Assembly: GCF_000092425.1 (NCBI RefSeq)
Contig: NC_014221.1
Location: forward strand, 1,307,001 to 1,371,000
Origin: Truepera radiovictrix DSM 17093
Lineage (GTDB): Bacteria; Deinococcota; Deinococci; Deinococcales; Trueperaceae
Length of the DNA: 64,000 bases
Direction of reading: 5' to 3'
A program made the translations under genes and the position numbers. Below the pieces are notes generated by a model. That model saw only the letters and a list, made by a program, of their open reading frames with translations, was not told the origin of the DNA and ran no database searches. Of the stretch, positions 15,758 to 24,716 are shown one piece after another (the stretch's first letter is position 1; each line of letters begins with the position of its first letter).

Positions 15758-16755
15758 GAGCAGATCTCCGCGACCTCGACCGGTCGCCCCTCGCGCAGGC
15801 TTAGGGTGGCCGCGAGCGCGAGCTTGAGCGCGGCGACGGCGTCCTCTGCCCCCGGCGTCGGCGCGCGCCCCTCGCGCACGGCGTCCACGAACGCCTGCAG
15901 CTCGAGGCGGTAGGCGTCGCGGAAGCGCTCCAAAAAGTAGTGGATGTAGTCGCCCCGCACGCCACTCTCGCCGTAGCGCCAGACGGGGGTCGCGCGTTCG
16001 ACCTCGGTCACGAGTTTGCCTCGCTCCCCGTGGACTTCGACGCGGAGGTCGTAGCCGTGGACGGTGCGCCGCGAGTTCTGCACCACGCCGAGCGCGCCGC
16101 TCGCGAACTCGAGCGTGACGATGCTCGTGTCCACGTCGCCGTAGTCTCCGAGGTAGTCGGCCACCAGGACGCGCCCCAAGGCTGTGACGCGCGTCACCTC
16201 GCCCATGATGAAGCGGGCGGTGTCGAGGTCGTGGATCGCCGAGTCGAGGTAGAGGCCGCCGGAGACGGCGGCGTACGCCCTGGGTGGGGGGGCTGGGTCG
16301 GAGGACTGCGAGCGGAACATCTCGGGTCGTCCGAGCTCGAGCGCGTGCACGGCGCGCGCCACTTCGGCGTAACCGGGGTCGAAGCGGCGGTTGAAACCGA
16401 TCTGGAAGGGGACGCCCGCCGCCGAAACGGCCCGCAGGGCCTCCTGCGTCTCCCGCAGGCCGAGCGCCACGGGTTTTTCGCAGAAGATGGCCTTGCCGGC
16501 CGCCGCCGCGAGCCGGATCTGCTCGGCGTGCAGGTCGGTCGGCGAGGCGATGACGACCGCCTCCACGCCGGGGTGCCGCAAAAGCGCCTCGACGCTCGTC
16601 ACGGCGGCCGCGCCGGAGAACGCCGAGCGCCCCGCCGCCTCGGGGTTCGCGTCCATCACCGCGACCAAGCGCGCACCGTCGACCGCCCCCGCGAGGTGCC
16701 GCGCGTGCAGCGCGCCGATGCGGCCCGCGCCGATGACGCCGAAGCCGAGCGTCAC
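15754..16755 (-). CDS. iolG: myo-Inositol 2-dehydrogenase
   Basis: IolG oxidises myo-inositol to scyllo-inosose with NAD. The 333-residue Gfo/Idh/MocA protein has the Rossmann start GFGVIGAGRIGALHARHLAG and the CEKPVAL motif (lysine-proline). QIGFNRRFDPGYAEV and [16 protein letters not shown] follow, providing the catalytic Asp/His pair. It overlaps iolD by four bases (TGA/ATG) and the DUF2513 gene by four bases, so coupled translation runs through the unit. The second family member at 18664 shows less strict IolG character, so I assign iolG here. Confidence 0.9.
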   Translation of the reverse strand: MTLGFGVIGAGRIGALHARHLAGAVDGARLVAVMDANPEAAGRSAFSGAAAVTSVEALLRHPGVEAVVIASPTDLHAEQIRLAAAAGKAIFCEKPVALGLRETQEALRAVSAAGVPFQIGFNRRFDPGYAEVARAVHALELGRPEMFRSQSSDPAPPPRAYAAVSGGLYLDSAIHDLDTARFIMGEVTRVTALGRVLVADYLGDYGDVDTSIVTLEFASGALGVVQNSRRTVHGYDLRVEVHGERGKLVTEVERATPVWRYGESGVRGDYIHYFLERFRDAYRLELQAFVDAVREGRAPTPGAEDAVAALKLALAATLSLREGRPVEVAEICS

Positions 16756-18623
16756 CGCGCCCCCCGTTTGAAGACGACCTGCTTGGCCTTGTCCGCCTCG
16801 TACTGGGCGCGCTTTTCGCGCACGCTTTCCTGCACGGAGACCTCAGCGATGGGCACGTCCCACCAACCGCCGAAGGCGTAGCCGCCGACGCGCTTCTCGG
16901 GGTCGACCTCTACGACGACGACGTTGACGCCGCGCCGCTCTTTGGCCTCCGCGAGGGCGCGCCGGAAGGCGTCCGCGGTCTTCGCGAAGACCGCGCGCGC
17001 CCCCATCGCCTCGGCGTGGGCGCGGTAGTCGACGCGAACGTAGGGGCCGTCTAAGAGCCCGCGCGCGTCCCGGTGGCGCAGCTCGAGCCCGAAGTGCGGC
17101 GTGCCCGTGCTGCGCTGGAGCCCGTGGATGCTCCCGTAGCCGTGGTTGTCGACCACGACGACGGTGAGGTCCAGACCCTCGGCGACCGCCGTAACGATCT
17201 CGCTATTCATCATCAGGTACGAGCCGTCGCCGATCAGCACGACGACCGGCCGCGCCGGTTCGGCGAGCTTGACGCCCAGCCCCGCCGGGATCTCGTAACC
17301 CATACACGAGTAGCCGTACTCGACGTGGTAGGCGCGCGGGTCGGTGGGGCGCCAGAGCTTGTGCAGGTCGCCGGGCATGCTGCCGGCGGCGCAGATCACC
17401 GTGGCGTCCCCGCCCATGACCGCGTTCACCATGCCCAAAACGGCGCCCTGGGCGAGGTTTTCGGGGTCACCCACCTCGAGCAGGCGGTCGACGGTGGCGT
17501 CCCAGTCGCGTTTGAGCTTTTCGGCGCGCGCGCGGTAGGCGCCGTCGCCGCAGTGGGGCTCGAGCGCCGCCGCGAGCGCTTCCAACCCCCGTTTCGCGTC
17601 CCCAATCAAGGGCAGCGCGAAGAGCTTGTGCGCGTCCATGGGGGCGACGTTGAGGCCGAGAAAGGTCGCCTCGGGGTGAAAAGTCGTCTTGCTGCCGGTG
17701 GTGAAGTCGGCCAGGCGCGTACCGACGGCGAGCACGACGTCGGCTTCGGCCGCGAGCGCGTTCGCCGCGCTCCCCCCCGTCGCCCCGACTGCCCCGACGT
17801 TGAGGGGGTGGTTCCAGGGGATGCCCCCTTTGCCCGCCTGCGTCTCGCCCACGGGGATGCCGAAGCGCTCGGCAAAGGCAGCCAGGGCGTCCGAGGCGCC
17901 GCTATACTTGACGCCGCCGCCCATGACGATAAAGGGGCGCTCGGCGCCGCGGAGCAGCTCGGCGGCCCGCGCGACGAGTTCGGGTTCGACGGGGGGCCGC
18001 CGGACGCGCCACACCCGCTTTTCGAACATCACCGCGGGCCAACTGAAGGCTTCGGTCTGCACGTCCTCGGGCAGCGACAGCGTCACCGCGCCCGTCTCGG
18101 CGGGGTCGGTGAGCACGCGCATGGCTTCGGGCAGCGCGCTTAGGAGCTGCTCGGGGCGCGACACGCGGGTGTAAAAGCGCGACACGGGGCGGAAGCAGTC
18201 GTTGACCGACAGGTCGTGCTCCGTGGGGTGCTCGAGTCCCTGCAGCACGGGGTCGGGGAGCCGGTTGGCGAAGTGGTCTGAGGGCAAGAGCAGCACCGGC
18301 AGCCGGTTGATGGTCGCCAGGGCCGCGCCGGTGAGCATGTTCGTGCTGCCGGGCCCGACCGAGGCGGTGCAGGCGAACGTGGCGAGGCGGCTTTTGTGCC
18401 GCGCGAAGGCGGCGGCCACGTGTACCCCTCCCTGCTCGTTCTGCGGGCGGTAGAAGGGCATGACCTCGGGGCCAAGTTCTTGGAGCGCTTGGCCGAGCCC
18501 CGAGACGTTGCCGTGCCCGAAGATGCCCCACATCCCAGCGATGAGGCGCTGCTCGGCGCCGTCGCGTTCGGTGTACTGAGCGCTCAGGAACCTGACGAGG
18601 GCTTGGGCGACGGTCAGGCGCAC
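16752..18623 (-). CDS. iolD: 3D-(3,5/4)-trihydroxycyclohexane-1,2-dione hydrolase
   Basis: IolD is a thiamine diphosphate enzyme that opens the inositol-derived ring to 5-deoxy-glucuronate. The protein starts RLTVAQALVRFLSAQY as in characterised IolD. It has IFGHGNVSGLGQAL with NEQGGVHVAAAFAR (ThDP-activating glutamate region), FACTASVGPGSTNMLTGAA and the ThDP-binding GDGSYLMMNSEI block. GTG at 18623 (623 residues) agrees with family N-termini and follows a G-rich stretch. An in-frame TTG at 18674 would be only a few bases from AAGGAG. That AAGGAG is ideally placed for ATG 18667 of a 17-codon frame ending over the iolD start, suggesting coupled re-initiation. Confidence 0.93.
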   Translation of the reverse strand: MRLTVAQALVRFLSAQYTERDGAEQRLIAGMWGIFGHGNVSGLGQALQELGPEVMPFYRPQNEQGGVHVAAAFARHKSRLATFACTASVGPGSTNMLTGAALATINRLPVLLLPSDHFANRLPDPVLQGLEHPTEHDLSVNDCFRPVSRFYTRVSRPEQLLSALPEAMRVLTDPAETGAVTLSLPEDVQTEAFSWPAVMFEKRVWRVRRPPVEPELVARAAELLRGAERPFIVMGGGVKYSGASDALAAFAERFGIPVGETQAGKGGIPWNHPLNVGAVGATGGSAANALAAEADVVLAVGTRLADFTTGSKTTFHPEATFLGLNVAPMDAHKLFALPLIGDAKRGLEALAAALEPHCGDGAYRARAEKLKRDWDATVDRLLEVGDPENLAQGAVLGMVNAVMGGDATVICAAGSMPGDLHKLWRPTDPRAYHVEYGYSCMGYEIPAGLGVKLAEPARPVVVLIGDGSYLMMNSEIVTAVAEGLDLTVVVVDNHGYGSIHGLQRSTGTPHFGLELRHRDARGLLDGPYVRVDYRAHAEAMGARAVFAKTADAFRRALAEAKERRGVNVVVVEVDPEKRVGGYAFGGWWDVPIAEVSVQESVREKRAQYEADKAKQVVFKRGAR

Positions 18624-18663
18624 CGAGAGGAACCCCCCGTGGCGGGTGGATCGTAAGTAGGCG

Positions 18664-19686
18664 TCATGCTGCAACTCCTTCGCGAAAGGTGGCGACCGCG
18701 ACTGCGCTGCCGGTCTCGAGCGAGCGCTGCGCGGCGAGCGCGAGCTGGAGGCTCTTGGTGGCGTCGGCGGCGTCGGGGCTCACCGGCTGCCCGGCGCGAA
18801 GGCACGCGAAAAAGGTCAGCAGCTCCCCGCGGTAGGCGTCGAAAAAGCGCTCTTCAAACCCCCGTGGCCGGACGAACGAGCCCCCCGCGGCGTCGTAGCG
18901 CCGCAGGTGGAGGCGGCTGTCCATCTCCAGGTGGAGCCGCCCCCGCTCGCCCAGGATTTCCGCCCGGACGTCGTAGCCGTAAGCGGTGCGCAGCCCCAGC
19001 TCGAGCGTGCCCAAAGCGCCATTGTCAAAGCGCAAGGTGGCGACGGCGGTGTCGAAGAGCCCGTACTCTTTGAGCCTCGGTTCGACCTGCACGCTGCCGA
19101 CCGCGTAGACCTCGCGCACCTCGCCGACGAAAAAGCGCGCGGTGTCGAGGTCGTGGATGCCAAGGTCGACCATCAACCCGCCGCTCGAGCGCAAAAACGC
19201 CAGCGGCGGCGGTGCGGGGTCGCGCGAGACGCCGCGAAAGCCCTCGAGCGCGCCCAGCTCGCCCGCGTCCACGAGCCGCTTTGCCTCCACGTAGGCGGGG
19301 TCGAAGCGGCGCTGAAAACCGACCTGGCACGCCACTCCCGCGCGCGCGACGGCCGCCACGACCCGCTCGGCCTCCTCGAGGGTGGCGGCGACGGGTTTCT
19401 CGACGAAGACGTGTTTGCCGGCTTCGGCGGCGCGCGTCACGAGGGCCGCGTGGGTAGGGGTCGGGGTGGTGATGAGCACGGCGTCGACGTGCGGGTCGTC
19501 GAACACGCGCGCGGCCTCCGTTACGGCGGCTGCGCCGAGGGGCTCGGCGAGGGCGCGCGCCGCCGCCTCGCGGGGGTCGCACACGGCGCGCACGCGCACC
19601 CCGGGGAGCGTGGCGAGCACCGCGGCGTGCGTCTGGGCCATGCGGCCCGCGCCGATGAGGGCGACGTGCAGCCTAGTGGAGGGCAT
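18664..19686 (-). CDS. Second Gfo/Idh/MocA oxidoreductase of the inositol operon
   Basis: The 340-residue NAD(P)-dependent sugar or cyclitol dehydrogenase has [18 protein letters not shown] (Rossmann), [30 protein letters not shown] and [17 protein letters not shown]. It resembles the IolG at 15754 throughout and is probably a paralogue for another isomer such as scyllo- or chiro-inositol (IolX/IolW-type role), which is inference. ATG 19686 is chosen because GAGGAG lies five bases upstream; it overlaps the ABC ATPase gene by 14 bases. Its position between transporter and iolD suggests an early oxidation step. Confidence 0.85.
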   Translation of the reverse strand: MPSTRLHVALIGAGRMAQTHAAVLATLPGVRVRAVCDPREAAARALAEPLGAAAVTEAARVFDDPHVDAVLITTPTPTHAALVTRAAEAGKHVFVEKPVAATLEEAERVVAAVARAGVACQVGFQRRFDPAYVEAKRLVDAGELGALEGFRGVSRDPAPPPLAFLRSSGGLMVDLGIHDLDTARFFVGEVREVYAVGSVQVEPRLKEYGLFDTAVATLRFDNGALGTLELGLRTAYGYDVRAEILGERGRLHLEMDSRLHLRRYDAAGGSFVRPRGFEERFFDAYRGELLTFFACLRAGQPVSPDAADATKSLQLALAAQRSLETGSAVAVATFREGVAA

Positions 19687-20560
19687 CGCGCTCCTCGCGC
19701 ACCGCCGCCGCGAGCGCGACCACGCCCATGTCGCTCCCATGCGCGTCGCTCCGGGCGAACTCCTTGAGCTCGGCCTCCAAGGCGTCGAGTTCCTGCCCGC
19801 CCGCCATCATCTCCAGGACCTGCTCACGTGTGACGTCCGCCTTGCGAAACGTGCCGTAGCTTCTGCCGCGCTTGAGGATGGTAAAGGCGTCGGCAACCGG
19901 GTAGGCGTGGTGGACGTTGTGGGTGATAAACACCACGCCCAAGCCTCGAGCCTTGGCCTGCGCGATGTAGCGCAGCACCACCCCGGCCTGTTTGACCCCC
20001 AACGCTGAGGTCGGCTCGTCGAGGATCAGCACCTTGGCGCCGAAGTAGACCGCCCGCGCGATGGCGACGCACTGCCGCTCGCCCCCTGACATGGTGCCGA
20101 CCGCTTGCGACGGGTCGCGGATGTCGATCCCCATTTTGAGCATCTCCTCGCGCACCGTCCTCTCGGCGAAAGCGAGGTCGAAGCGGCGAAAGGGCCCCCA
20201 CCCCCTGGTGGGTTCGCGGCCCATGAAGAAGTTTCGCGCCACGCTCATGAGCGGTTGAATGGCGAGGTGCTGGTGCACGGTGGCGATCCCGGCGTCCAGG
20301 GCGTCCTTGGGGGAGGCGAAGGTGACGGCGCGCCCCTCGACCTTGAGCGTCCCCTCGCTAGGCCGGTGCACCCCCGAGAGGATCTTGATGAGGGTCGATT
20401 TGCCCGCGCCGTTGTCGCCGAGTAAGCACATGACCTCGCCCGCGCGCACGCGCATGGAGATGTCTTTGAGGGCGACCACTGAGCCGAAAAACTTGCTCAC
20501 GCCGCTCACTTCGATGAGGGGGGGGGTGACGGCGGCGCGGTCGGTTGAGGGCTGCGACAC
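19673..20560 (-). CDS. Sugar (inositol) ABC transporter, single-domain ATPase
   Basis: The 295-residue ATPase carries one nucleotide-binding domain: Walker [10 protein letters not shown] (near 49-57), Q-loop VHQHLAI, signature MSGGERQ, Walker [12 protein letters not shown] and the switch histidine in FITHN. Sugar importers of this family often have two fused ATPase domains of about 500 residues; this is the one-domain FrcA-like form, presumably a homodimer. GTG start with GAGGTGAGG ahead. It follows the permease after four bases. Together with the binding protein and permease it should import inositol. Confidence 0.9.
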   Translation of the reverse strand: MSQPSTDRAAVTPPLIEVSGVSKFFGSVVALKDISMRVRAGEVMCLLGDNGAGKSTLIKILSGVHRPSEGTLKVEGRAVTFASPKDALDAGIATVHQHLAIQPLMSVARNFFMGREPTRGWGPFRRFDLAFAERTVREEMLKMGIDIRDPSQAVGTMSGGERQCVAIARAVYFGAKVLILDEPTSALGVKQAGVVLRYIAQAKARGLGVVFITHNVHHAYPVADAFTILKRGRSYGTFRKADVTREQVLEMMAGGQELDALEAELKEFARSDAHGSDMGVVALAAAVREERDALH

Positions 20561-20564
20561 GGCC

Positions 20565-21596
20565 TCACCTCGCTTCCGTGGCGCGTTTGCGGATCACGTT
20601 GTTCACCATCACCGCGACGAGGAGCATCGCGCCTAAAAAGACCTGGAACCAGTCGGTGTTGACGCCGGTAAAGAAGATGCCCTGCTGCACCATGCCGAAG
20701 ATCAACGCGCCAAAGACCGCGCCGATGGCCGAACCGTAGCCGCCCGTTAAGAGGCAGCCGCCGATGACGGCGGCGATGATCGCCTCGAACTCCTTTTGCA
20801 GACCGCGCGTGACGTCGGCGGAGCCAAACGACAGCACCTGCAGGGCGGCGAAGATGGTGGCGGCGGTAGCGGTCCCCATAAAGAGCAGGATGCGCACCCG
20901 CTCGACCGGTACGCCCGTGCTGCGCGCCGCCTCGGCGTCGCCGCCGACGCCGAAGATCCAGTTGCCGAAGCGGGTTTTGAGCAGGATCCAGGTCGCCAGC
21001 GCGGCGAGCGCGGCCCACCAGAAGACCGAGACGGGGATACCGAAGGGGCTACCCGTAAAGAGCGCCGCTAAAGGGTCGCCCGCGGCGGCGGCGCGCAGCC
21101 CCGAGACCTGGGTGCGGCCGGTGAGAAGGCGGGTAAAACCGATGGTGAGCCCCCGCAGGACAAAGAGCAGCGCCAAGGTGACGATAAACGAGGGCAAGCG
21201 GGTGCGGTTGACGATGGTGCCGTTAAGAAAGCCGACCAGCAGCGCCGCGCCGAAAGCGAGCAGGATGGCCGCCCAGGCGGGCCAACCGTAGAGCGCGATG
21301 GGGATCGCGATGACCATGCCCGCCGCGCCGATCATCGAGCCGATGGAGAGGTCGAACTCGCCGCCGATCATGAGGAGCGCGGCGGCGACCGCCAGGATGC
21401 CGAGCTGGGCGGAGACCTCGAGCCAGCTCACCACGCCGCGAAAACTCAAGAAGCCGGAGTCGCCCGCTACGAGCGCGAAAAAGGTGAAGACGAGCGCCGC
21501 CCCCGCGACGGCGCCGAGCTCGGGGCGGCTCAAAAGTTTGCGCCAGGGGCTCATCCGGCGAACGCGTTCGTCGTGGGCCTGGGTGGTTACGCTCAT
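20565..21596 (-). CDS. Sugar (inositol) ABC transporter permease
   Basis: The 343-residue membrane protein belongs to the RbsC/FrcC/XylH group. It has about eight to ten hydrophobic segments, the first at about residues 30-55. The [17 protein letters not shown] block near residue 80 is the family hallmark, and the EAA-like cytoplasmic loop is [19 protein letters not shown] near 230. Second gene of the operon, 86 bases after the binding protein; that gap holds a strong hairpin, often seen where binding protein is made in excess of permease. Confidence 0.9.
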   Translation of the reverse strand: MSVTTQAHDERVRRMSPWRKLLSRPELGAVAGAALVFTFFALVAGDSGFLSFRGVVSWLEVSAQLGILAVAAALLMIGGEFDLSIGSMIGAAGMVIAIPIALYGWPAWAAILLAFGAALLVGFLNGTIVNRTRLPSFIVTLALLFVLRGLTIGFTRLLTGRTQVSGLRAAAAGDPLAALFTGSPFGIPVSVFWWAALAALATWILLKTRFGNWIFGVGGDAEAARSTGVPVERVRILLFMGTATAATIFAALQVLSFGSADVTRGLQKEFEAIIAAVIGGCLLTGGYGSAIGAVFGALIFGMVQQGIFFTGVNTDWFQVFLGAMLLVAVMVNNVIRKRATEAR

Positions 21597-21630
21597 AGCT
21601 CGCCTCGCTGCACTTGGGTGTGTGGTCTAT

Positions 21631-21670
21631 GGCTGGTGGCCCGTAGACACCCCTCTACCGGCCACGAGCC
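21631..21670 (-). repeat. Intra-operon hairpin between binding-protein and permease genes
   Basis: Two 17-base arms (21631-21647 and 21654-21670) pair with two mismatches around a 6-base loop; the GCCACGAGCC core also occurs near 11841 and 1940. Placement after the binding-protein gene suggests mRNA 3'-end protection or partial termination. Confidence 0.6.
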
Positions 21671-21682
21671 ACGCGCTACCTG

Positions 21683-22627
21683 CTACCGGATCCCCTGCTC
21701 GCTCAGCGCGATGACCTGCTCGGCGTTCTCGGGCGTCACGAAACCGGGGCCGGTCAGGATGATGGGGTTGGCGGGCAGCATGCCGTACTGGATGTAGGTC
21801 GTCAAAAAGACGATGGGTAAGTATCCCTGGAGGTACTGCTGCTGGTCGATGGCGAAGCTTATCTCCTCGTCGACGAGCGCCTGCAGGATCGTGGGGGAGA
21901 GGTCGAAGATGCCCACCTCGACCGCGCCGAGCTGCCCGCCCTGGCGCAGCGCCTCGATGGTCGGTTCGCCGCCCAAGGGGCCGACGGCGAGCACCCCCTC
22001 GATCTCGGGGTTTTGGGTAAACGCCGCCGAGACCGCGTTACGCACCTCGACGGGGTCGGCGCTCACCGCGAGCACCTCGACCGAGGCGCCCTCGCCGAGA
22101 CCGTCGCGAAAACCGTCGCAGCGCTCGTCGAGCCCGACGTTACCGACCTCGTGGTTGACGCAGATGGCCGCGCTCACGCCCGCTTCGGCCATGCGCTCGC
22201 CCGCGCCGAAGCCCGCTTCGTACTCGGTCTGCCCGACGTGGCGCAGCACCCCGAGCTCCTCGAACACCTCGCTGCCCGAGTTCATCGAGATGACCGGGAT
22301 ACCGGCGTCGACCGCGCGGCCGATGGCGTCGCCCAGGGCTTCGGCGTCGGGGATGGAGACGACCAGACCGTCGGGCTGCGACGCTACGGCAGCGTCGATA
22401 AGCTGCGACATCCGCGGCATGTCGAACGTCTCGGGGGCGCGGTACTCGACACTCACGCCCATGTCCCGCGCGGCTTGCTGCACGCCGTTGCTGGCGACCG
22501 ACCAGAAGGGGTCGGCGGCGGTGCCGTGCGTGACCACCACGATGCGGATGTCCTCGCGCGCGGGGGCCTCTTGTGCGGCGCAGAGGGCGGCACCCATGAG
22601 GAGGAGGGGGGCGGCGAAACGCTTCAT
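21683..22627 (-). CDS. Sugar (inositol) ABC transporter substrate-binding protein
   Basis: The 314-residue periplasmic-binding protein of the RbsB/type I fold starts [23 protein letters not shown], a cleavable signal peptide with AQE near the cut site. The mature part shows [30 protein letters not shown]-type and ISMNSGSE strands typical of sugar-binding proteins. ATG 22627 is chosen because AAAGGAG lies five bases before it, rather than a GTG two codons upstream inside that site. It is the first gene of the inositol operon, directly behind the promoter at 22699-22727. Myo-inositol as ligand is inferred from the neighbours. Confidence 0.9.
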   Translation of the reverse strand: MKRFAAPLLLMGAALCAAQEAPAREDIRIVVVTHGTAADPFWSVASNGVQQAARDMGVSVEYRAPETFDMPRMSQLIDAAVASQPDGLVVSIPDAEALGDAIGRAVDAGIPVISMNSGSEVFEELGVLRHVGQTEYEAGFGAGERMAEAGVSAAICVNHEVGNVGLDERCDGFRDGLGEGASVEVLAVSADPVEVRNAVSAAFTQNPEIEGVLAVGPLGGEPTIEALRQGGQLGAVEVGIFDLSPTILQALVDEEISFAIDQQQYLQGYLPIVFLTTYIQYGMLPANPIILTGPGFVTPENAEQVIALSEQGIR

Positions 22628-22698
22628 AGCCACTCCTTTGCTGGCGAGCGCCTTTGGGGATGCCCGGAAGACGCTGCGCGCGCTGTTGAGATGGACAA

Positions 22699-22737
22699 AC
22701 TATAAAGGTTCGCTTTCGGTGTGTCAATACTCGAAAG
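22699..22737 (-). promoter_or_regulatory. Inositol operon promoter with overlapping inverted-repeat operator
   Basis: On the minus strand TTGACA (22727-22722), a 17-base spacer and TATAGT (22704-22699) form a near-consensus promoter. CGAAAG (22732-22737) and CTTTCG (22713-22718) make an inverted repeat, 13 bases apart, overlapping the -35 and spacer. AAAGCTTT (22741-22748) is a further palindrome. The DeoR-type regulator gene is divergent, so repression here and autoregulation are likely. Confidence 0.75.
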
Positions 22738-22799
22738 ATAAAAGCTTTCATTCGTAACTTTGTTGTAGGGTGTGTGCTATGCTGGTGGGGGAGGCAAGG

Positions 22800-23600
22800 A
22801 TGATTAGCGCGCATCCGGTGGGGCTGACCGAGCGGCAGCAGGCGATTCTAGAGCGCCTCGAGCGCAGCGGGCGCGTGAGCGTTGCCGAGCTGTCGCGCGA
22901 GCTCGGGGTCTCCGAGGTCACGACGCGCAAAGACCTGCAGGAGCTCGAGGAGCGCAGCCTCTTAAAGCGCGTGTATGGCGGCGCGGTCGCCGCGCACCGC
23001 TCGAAGTACAACCTGTCACTGGGCGACAAGGTCGGGCACTTGGCGCTCAACAAGCAGCGTATCGCCGAGGCGGCCCTGGCGCTTATCCACGACGGTGACA
23101 CCCTGATCCTGGACGCGGGTTCCACGACGCTCGCGCTCGCGCGGCTCCTGCCGGGGCGGCGGCGCGGTCTGACGATCATCACCAACGCGCTCCCCATCTT
23201 GGCCGAGCTCTCGTCGGCCGAGGGGTTCGAGCTCATCTCGCTGGGCGGGCTCGTGAGGTCGCACTCGCTCGCTATGATCGGCCCGCAGACGGTCGCTAAC
23301 TTGCGCGCGCTGCACGCCGATAGGGCGTTTTTGGGGGCGACCGGGGTGACGCTGCGCGGCGGGCTGTCGACCCCCAACCTCATCGAAGCGGAGACGAAAG
23401 CGGCGATGGTCGCGGCCGCCGAGAGCTGCGCCGCGCTCGTCGACCACTCCAAAGTAGGGAGCTCGAGCCTCGCCCCCTTCGCCCCCTGGGAGGCGCTCGA
23501 CGTTTTCGTCACCGACGCCCCCTTGCCGCGGGACTTGAGCGAGCACCTAAGAGCTTGTGGCGTGCGCGTGATCTGCGCGGAGCCCGCTGGAGCCCTCTAA
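22800..23600 (+). CDS. DeoR/GlpR-family regulator of the inositol operon
   Basis: The 266-residue protein has an N-terminal winged helix (LTERQQAILERLERSGRV, AELSRELGVSEVTTRKDLQELEERSLLKRVYGGAV; about residues 8-62). The C-terminal DeoR sensor domain has DGDTLILDAGSTT, ITNALPI and GATGV, the sites that bind sugar phosphates. ATG 22800 follows GGGAGG at good distance. It is divergent from the inositol operon, so it probably acts like IolR of Bacillus, which is also a DeoR-family repressor released by 2-deoxy-5-keto-gluconate 6-phosphate. The effector here is not shown. Confidence 0.9.
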   Translation: MISAHPVGLTERQQAILERLERSGRVSVAELSRELGVSEVTTRKDLQELEERSLLKRVYGGAVAAHRSKYNLSLGDKVGHLALNKQRIAEAALALIHDGDTLILDAGSTTLALARLLPGRRRGLTIITNALPILAELSSAEGFELISLGGLVRSHSLAMIGPQTVANLRALHADRAFLGATGVTLRGGLSTPNLIEAETKAAMVAAAESCAALVDHSKVGSSSLAPFAPWEALDVFVTDAPLPRDLSEHLRACGVRVICAEPAGAL

Positions 23601-23609
23601 AAGCCCGGG

Positions 23610-23638
23610 TTGACGCGGGGGTCTGGGTTTGCTAGGCT
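23610..23638 (+). promoter_or_regulatory. Sigma-70 type promoter of the DUF2243 gene
   Basis: TTGACG (23610-23615), 17 bases, TAGGCT (23633-23638). Predicted start near 23645, about 50 bases before the ATG. Confidence 0.6.
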
Positions 23639-23694
23639 AATGCGTCAAACAAACGGCCTAGACGTTAGCCTCAGCCGTGGTGACAGGGGGGAAC

Positions 23695-24219
23695 ATGACG
23701 ACGAAGCGAGCCGTTGGGGTCTTTTCCGAAGCTGCGCAGGGCGCCGTAGACGCAAAGACGCACAAGCGCGCCAACCGGCGCGTCTTCTGGCTCGCCTTCT
23801 GGACCGGTTTCGGGTTGATGGGGGCACTTGACGCCATCGCCTTTCACCACCTTCTGCGCTGGCACAACTTCTATATTCACGCCGGCGCCGACTGGCGCGC
23901 GATCAGCGACGGGCTGTTGCACGTGATGACGACCGCGCTCCTGTTTCTCGGCGTCGTGCTGCTCTGGCGTAACCGCCACTTCGTCGTGCAGGCGCGGGCG
24001 ACGGGGCTCGCGCTCGCGGCGGGGTTCTGGCTCGGCATGGGGGTGTTCCAGTTCATCGACGGGACGCTCTTTCACAAGGTGTTGCGTTTTCACCCGGTGC
24101 GCGAGGGGGTCGAGAACATCTTGCCCTATGACCTCGCCTGGATCGGTTCGGCGCTCCTCTTGATGCTCATCGGGGGCGTGCTGTGGGGGCGCGTCAGGGA
24201 GCACGAAAAGCGGTTCTGA
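23695..24219 (+). CDS. DUF2243 membrane protein
   Basis: The 174-residue product has four hydrophobic segments (about residues 30-50, 73-92, 103-122 and 148-168). It has the conserved FWTGFGLMGALDAIAFHHLLRWHNFY, LLHVMTTALLFLG, WLGMGVFQFIDGTLFHKVLRFH and DLAWIGSALLLMLIGG blocks of DUF2243. The conserved histidines within membrane helices hint at metal or haem binding, and relatives often sit near cytochrome oxidase assembly genes (CtaG-like), but no function is established. ATG 23695 follows AGGGGGG. It is monocistronic with its own promoter, and a large palindrome separates it from the convergent sulphur genes. Confidence 0.8.
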   Translation: MTTKRAVGVFSEAAQGAVDAKTHKRANRRVFWLAFWTGFGLMGALDAIAFHHLLRWHNFYIHAGADWRAISDGLLHVMTTALLFLGVVLLWRNRHFVVQARATGLALAAGFWLGMGVFQFIDGTLFHKVLRFHPVREGVENILPYDLAWIGSALLLMLIGGVLWGRVREHEKRF

Positions 24220-24281
24220 CGGGCCAGCGCGTCCGCGACCCGTATCGAGGCAAACGGCAACAGCCGCGCGCCACGGTAAGG

Positions 24282-24303
24282 GGGACCAGCTCGAGCTGGT
24301 CCC
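24282..24303. terminator. Bidirectional terminator-like palindrome
   Basis: A perfect 22-base palindrome with GGGACCAGCT as its left arm lies between the convergent DUF2243 and rhodanese genes. No T-run follows on either side, but the placement suits a shared termination hairpin. Confidence 0.6.
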
Positions 24304-24332
24304 TCCAAACGTTGCTTGGCGTTCGTGAGCCG

Positions 24333-24716
24333 CTAACGGACAGTGGGGAGCCCCGCCCGTTCCCACGCGATCATGCCACCGGCGACGTTGATCGCCCTGA
24401 AGCCCGCGCCTGAGAGCAGCGCGCTCGCTTGCGCCGAGCGGTTGCCGGAGCGGCAGATCACCCAGATGGTCTCGCCTTCGGGCAGCTCGTCCAAGCGTTC
24501 GGCGAGCTCACCGAGCGGGATGGGGGTCGCCTGCGCGACGCGCCCCTCTGCGACCTCCCACGGTTCGCGCACGTCGAGCACGAAGGTGTCGGGCGCGTCT
24601 CCCAGTTGCGCTGCGAGGGCGGCGACGTCGCGGGTCTCGAAGTTGGCCCCCCGCTGCGACAGGCCGAGCGAGGCGGCTATAAGGGGGATGGCAAGCAGGA
24701 TAAAGAGTCTTTTCAT
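24333..24716 (-). CDS. Exported single-domain rhodanese
   Basis: Rhodanese domains carry persulfide sulphur on an active cysteine. The 127-residue protein begins MKRLFILLAIPLIAASLGLS, a signal peptide, so it should act outside the cytoplasm. The rhodanese domain covers about residues 28-125 with FVLDVREPWEV and the active loop ICRSGNRS with Cys88. It is the third gene of a coupled unit SulP - carbonic anhydrase - rhodanese, overlapping the anhydrase stop by four bases (ATGA). The setting beside persulfide dioxygenase and SQR supports a role in sulphur oxidation or detoxification. Confidence 0.87.
   Translation of the reverse strand: MKRLFILLAIPLIAASLGLSQRGANFETRDVAALAAQLGDAPDTFVLDVREPWEVAEGRVAQATPIPLGELAERLDELPEGETIWVICRSGNRSAQASALLSGAGFRAINVAGGMIAWERAGLPTVR

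Noticed and set aside
17073-18143. Long plus-strand frame opposite iolD
   Set aside because: High-GC antisense artefact; the minus strand encodes unmistakable IolD.
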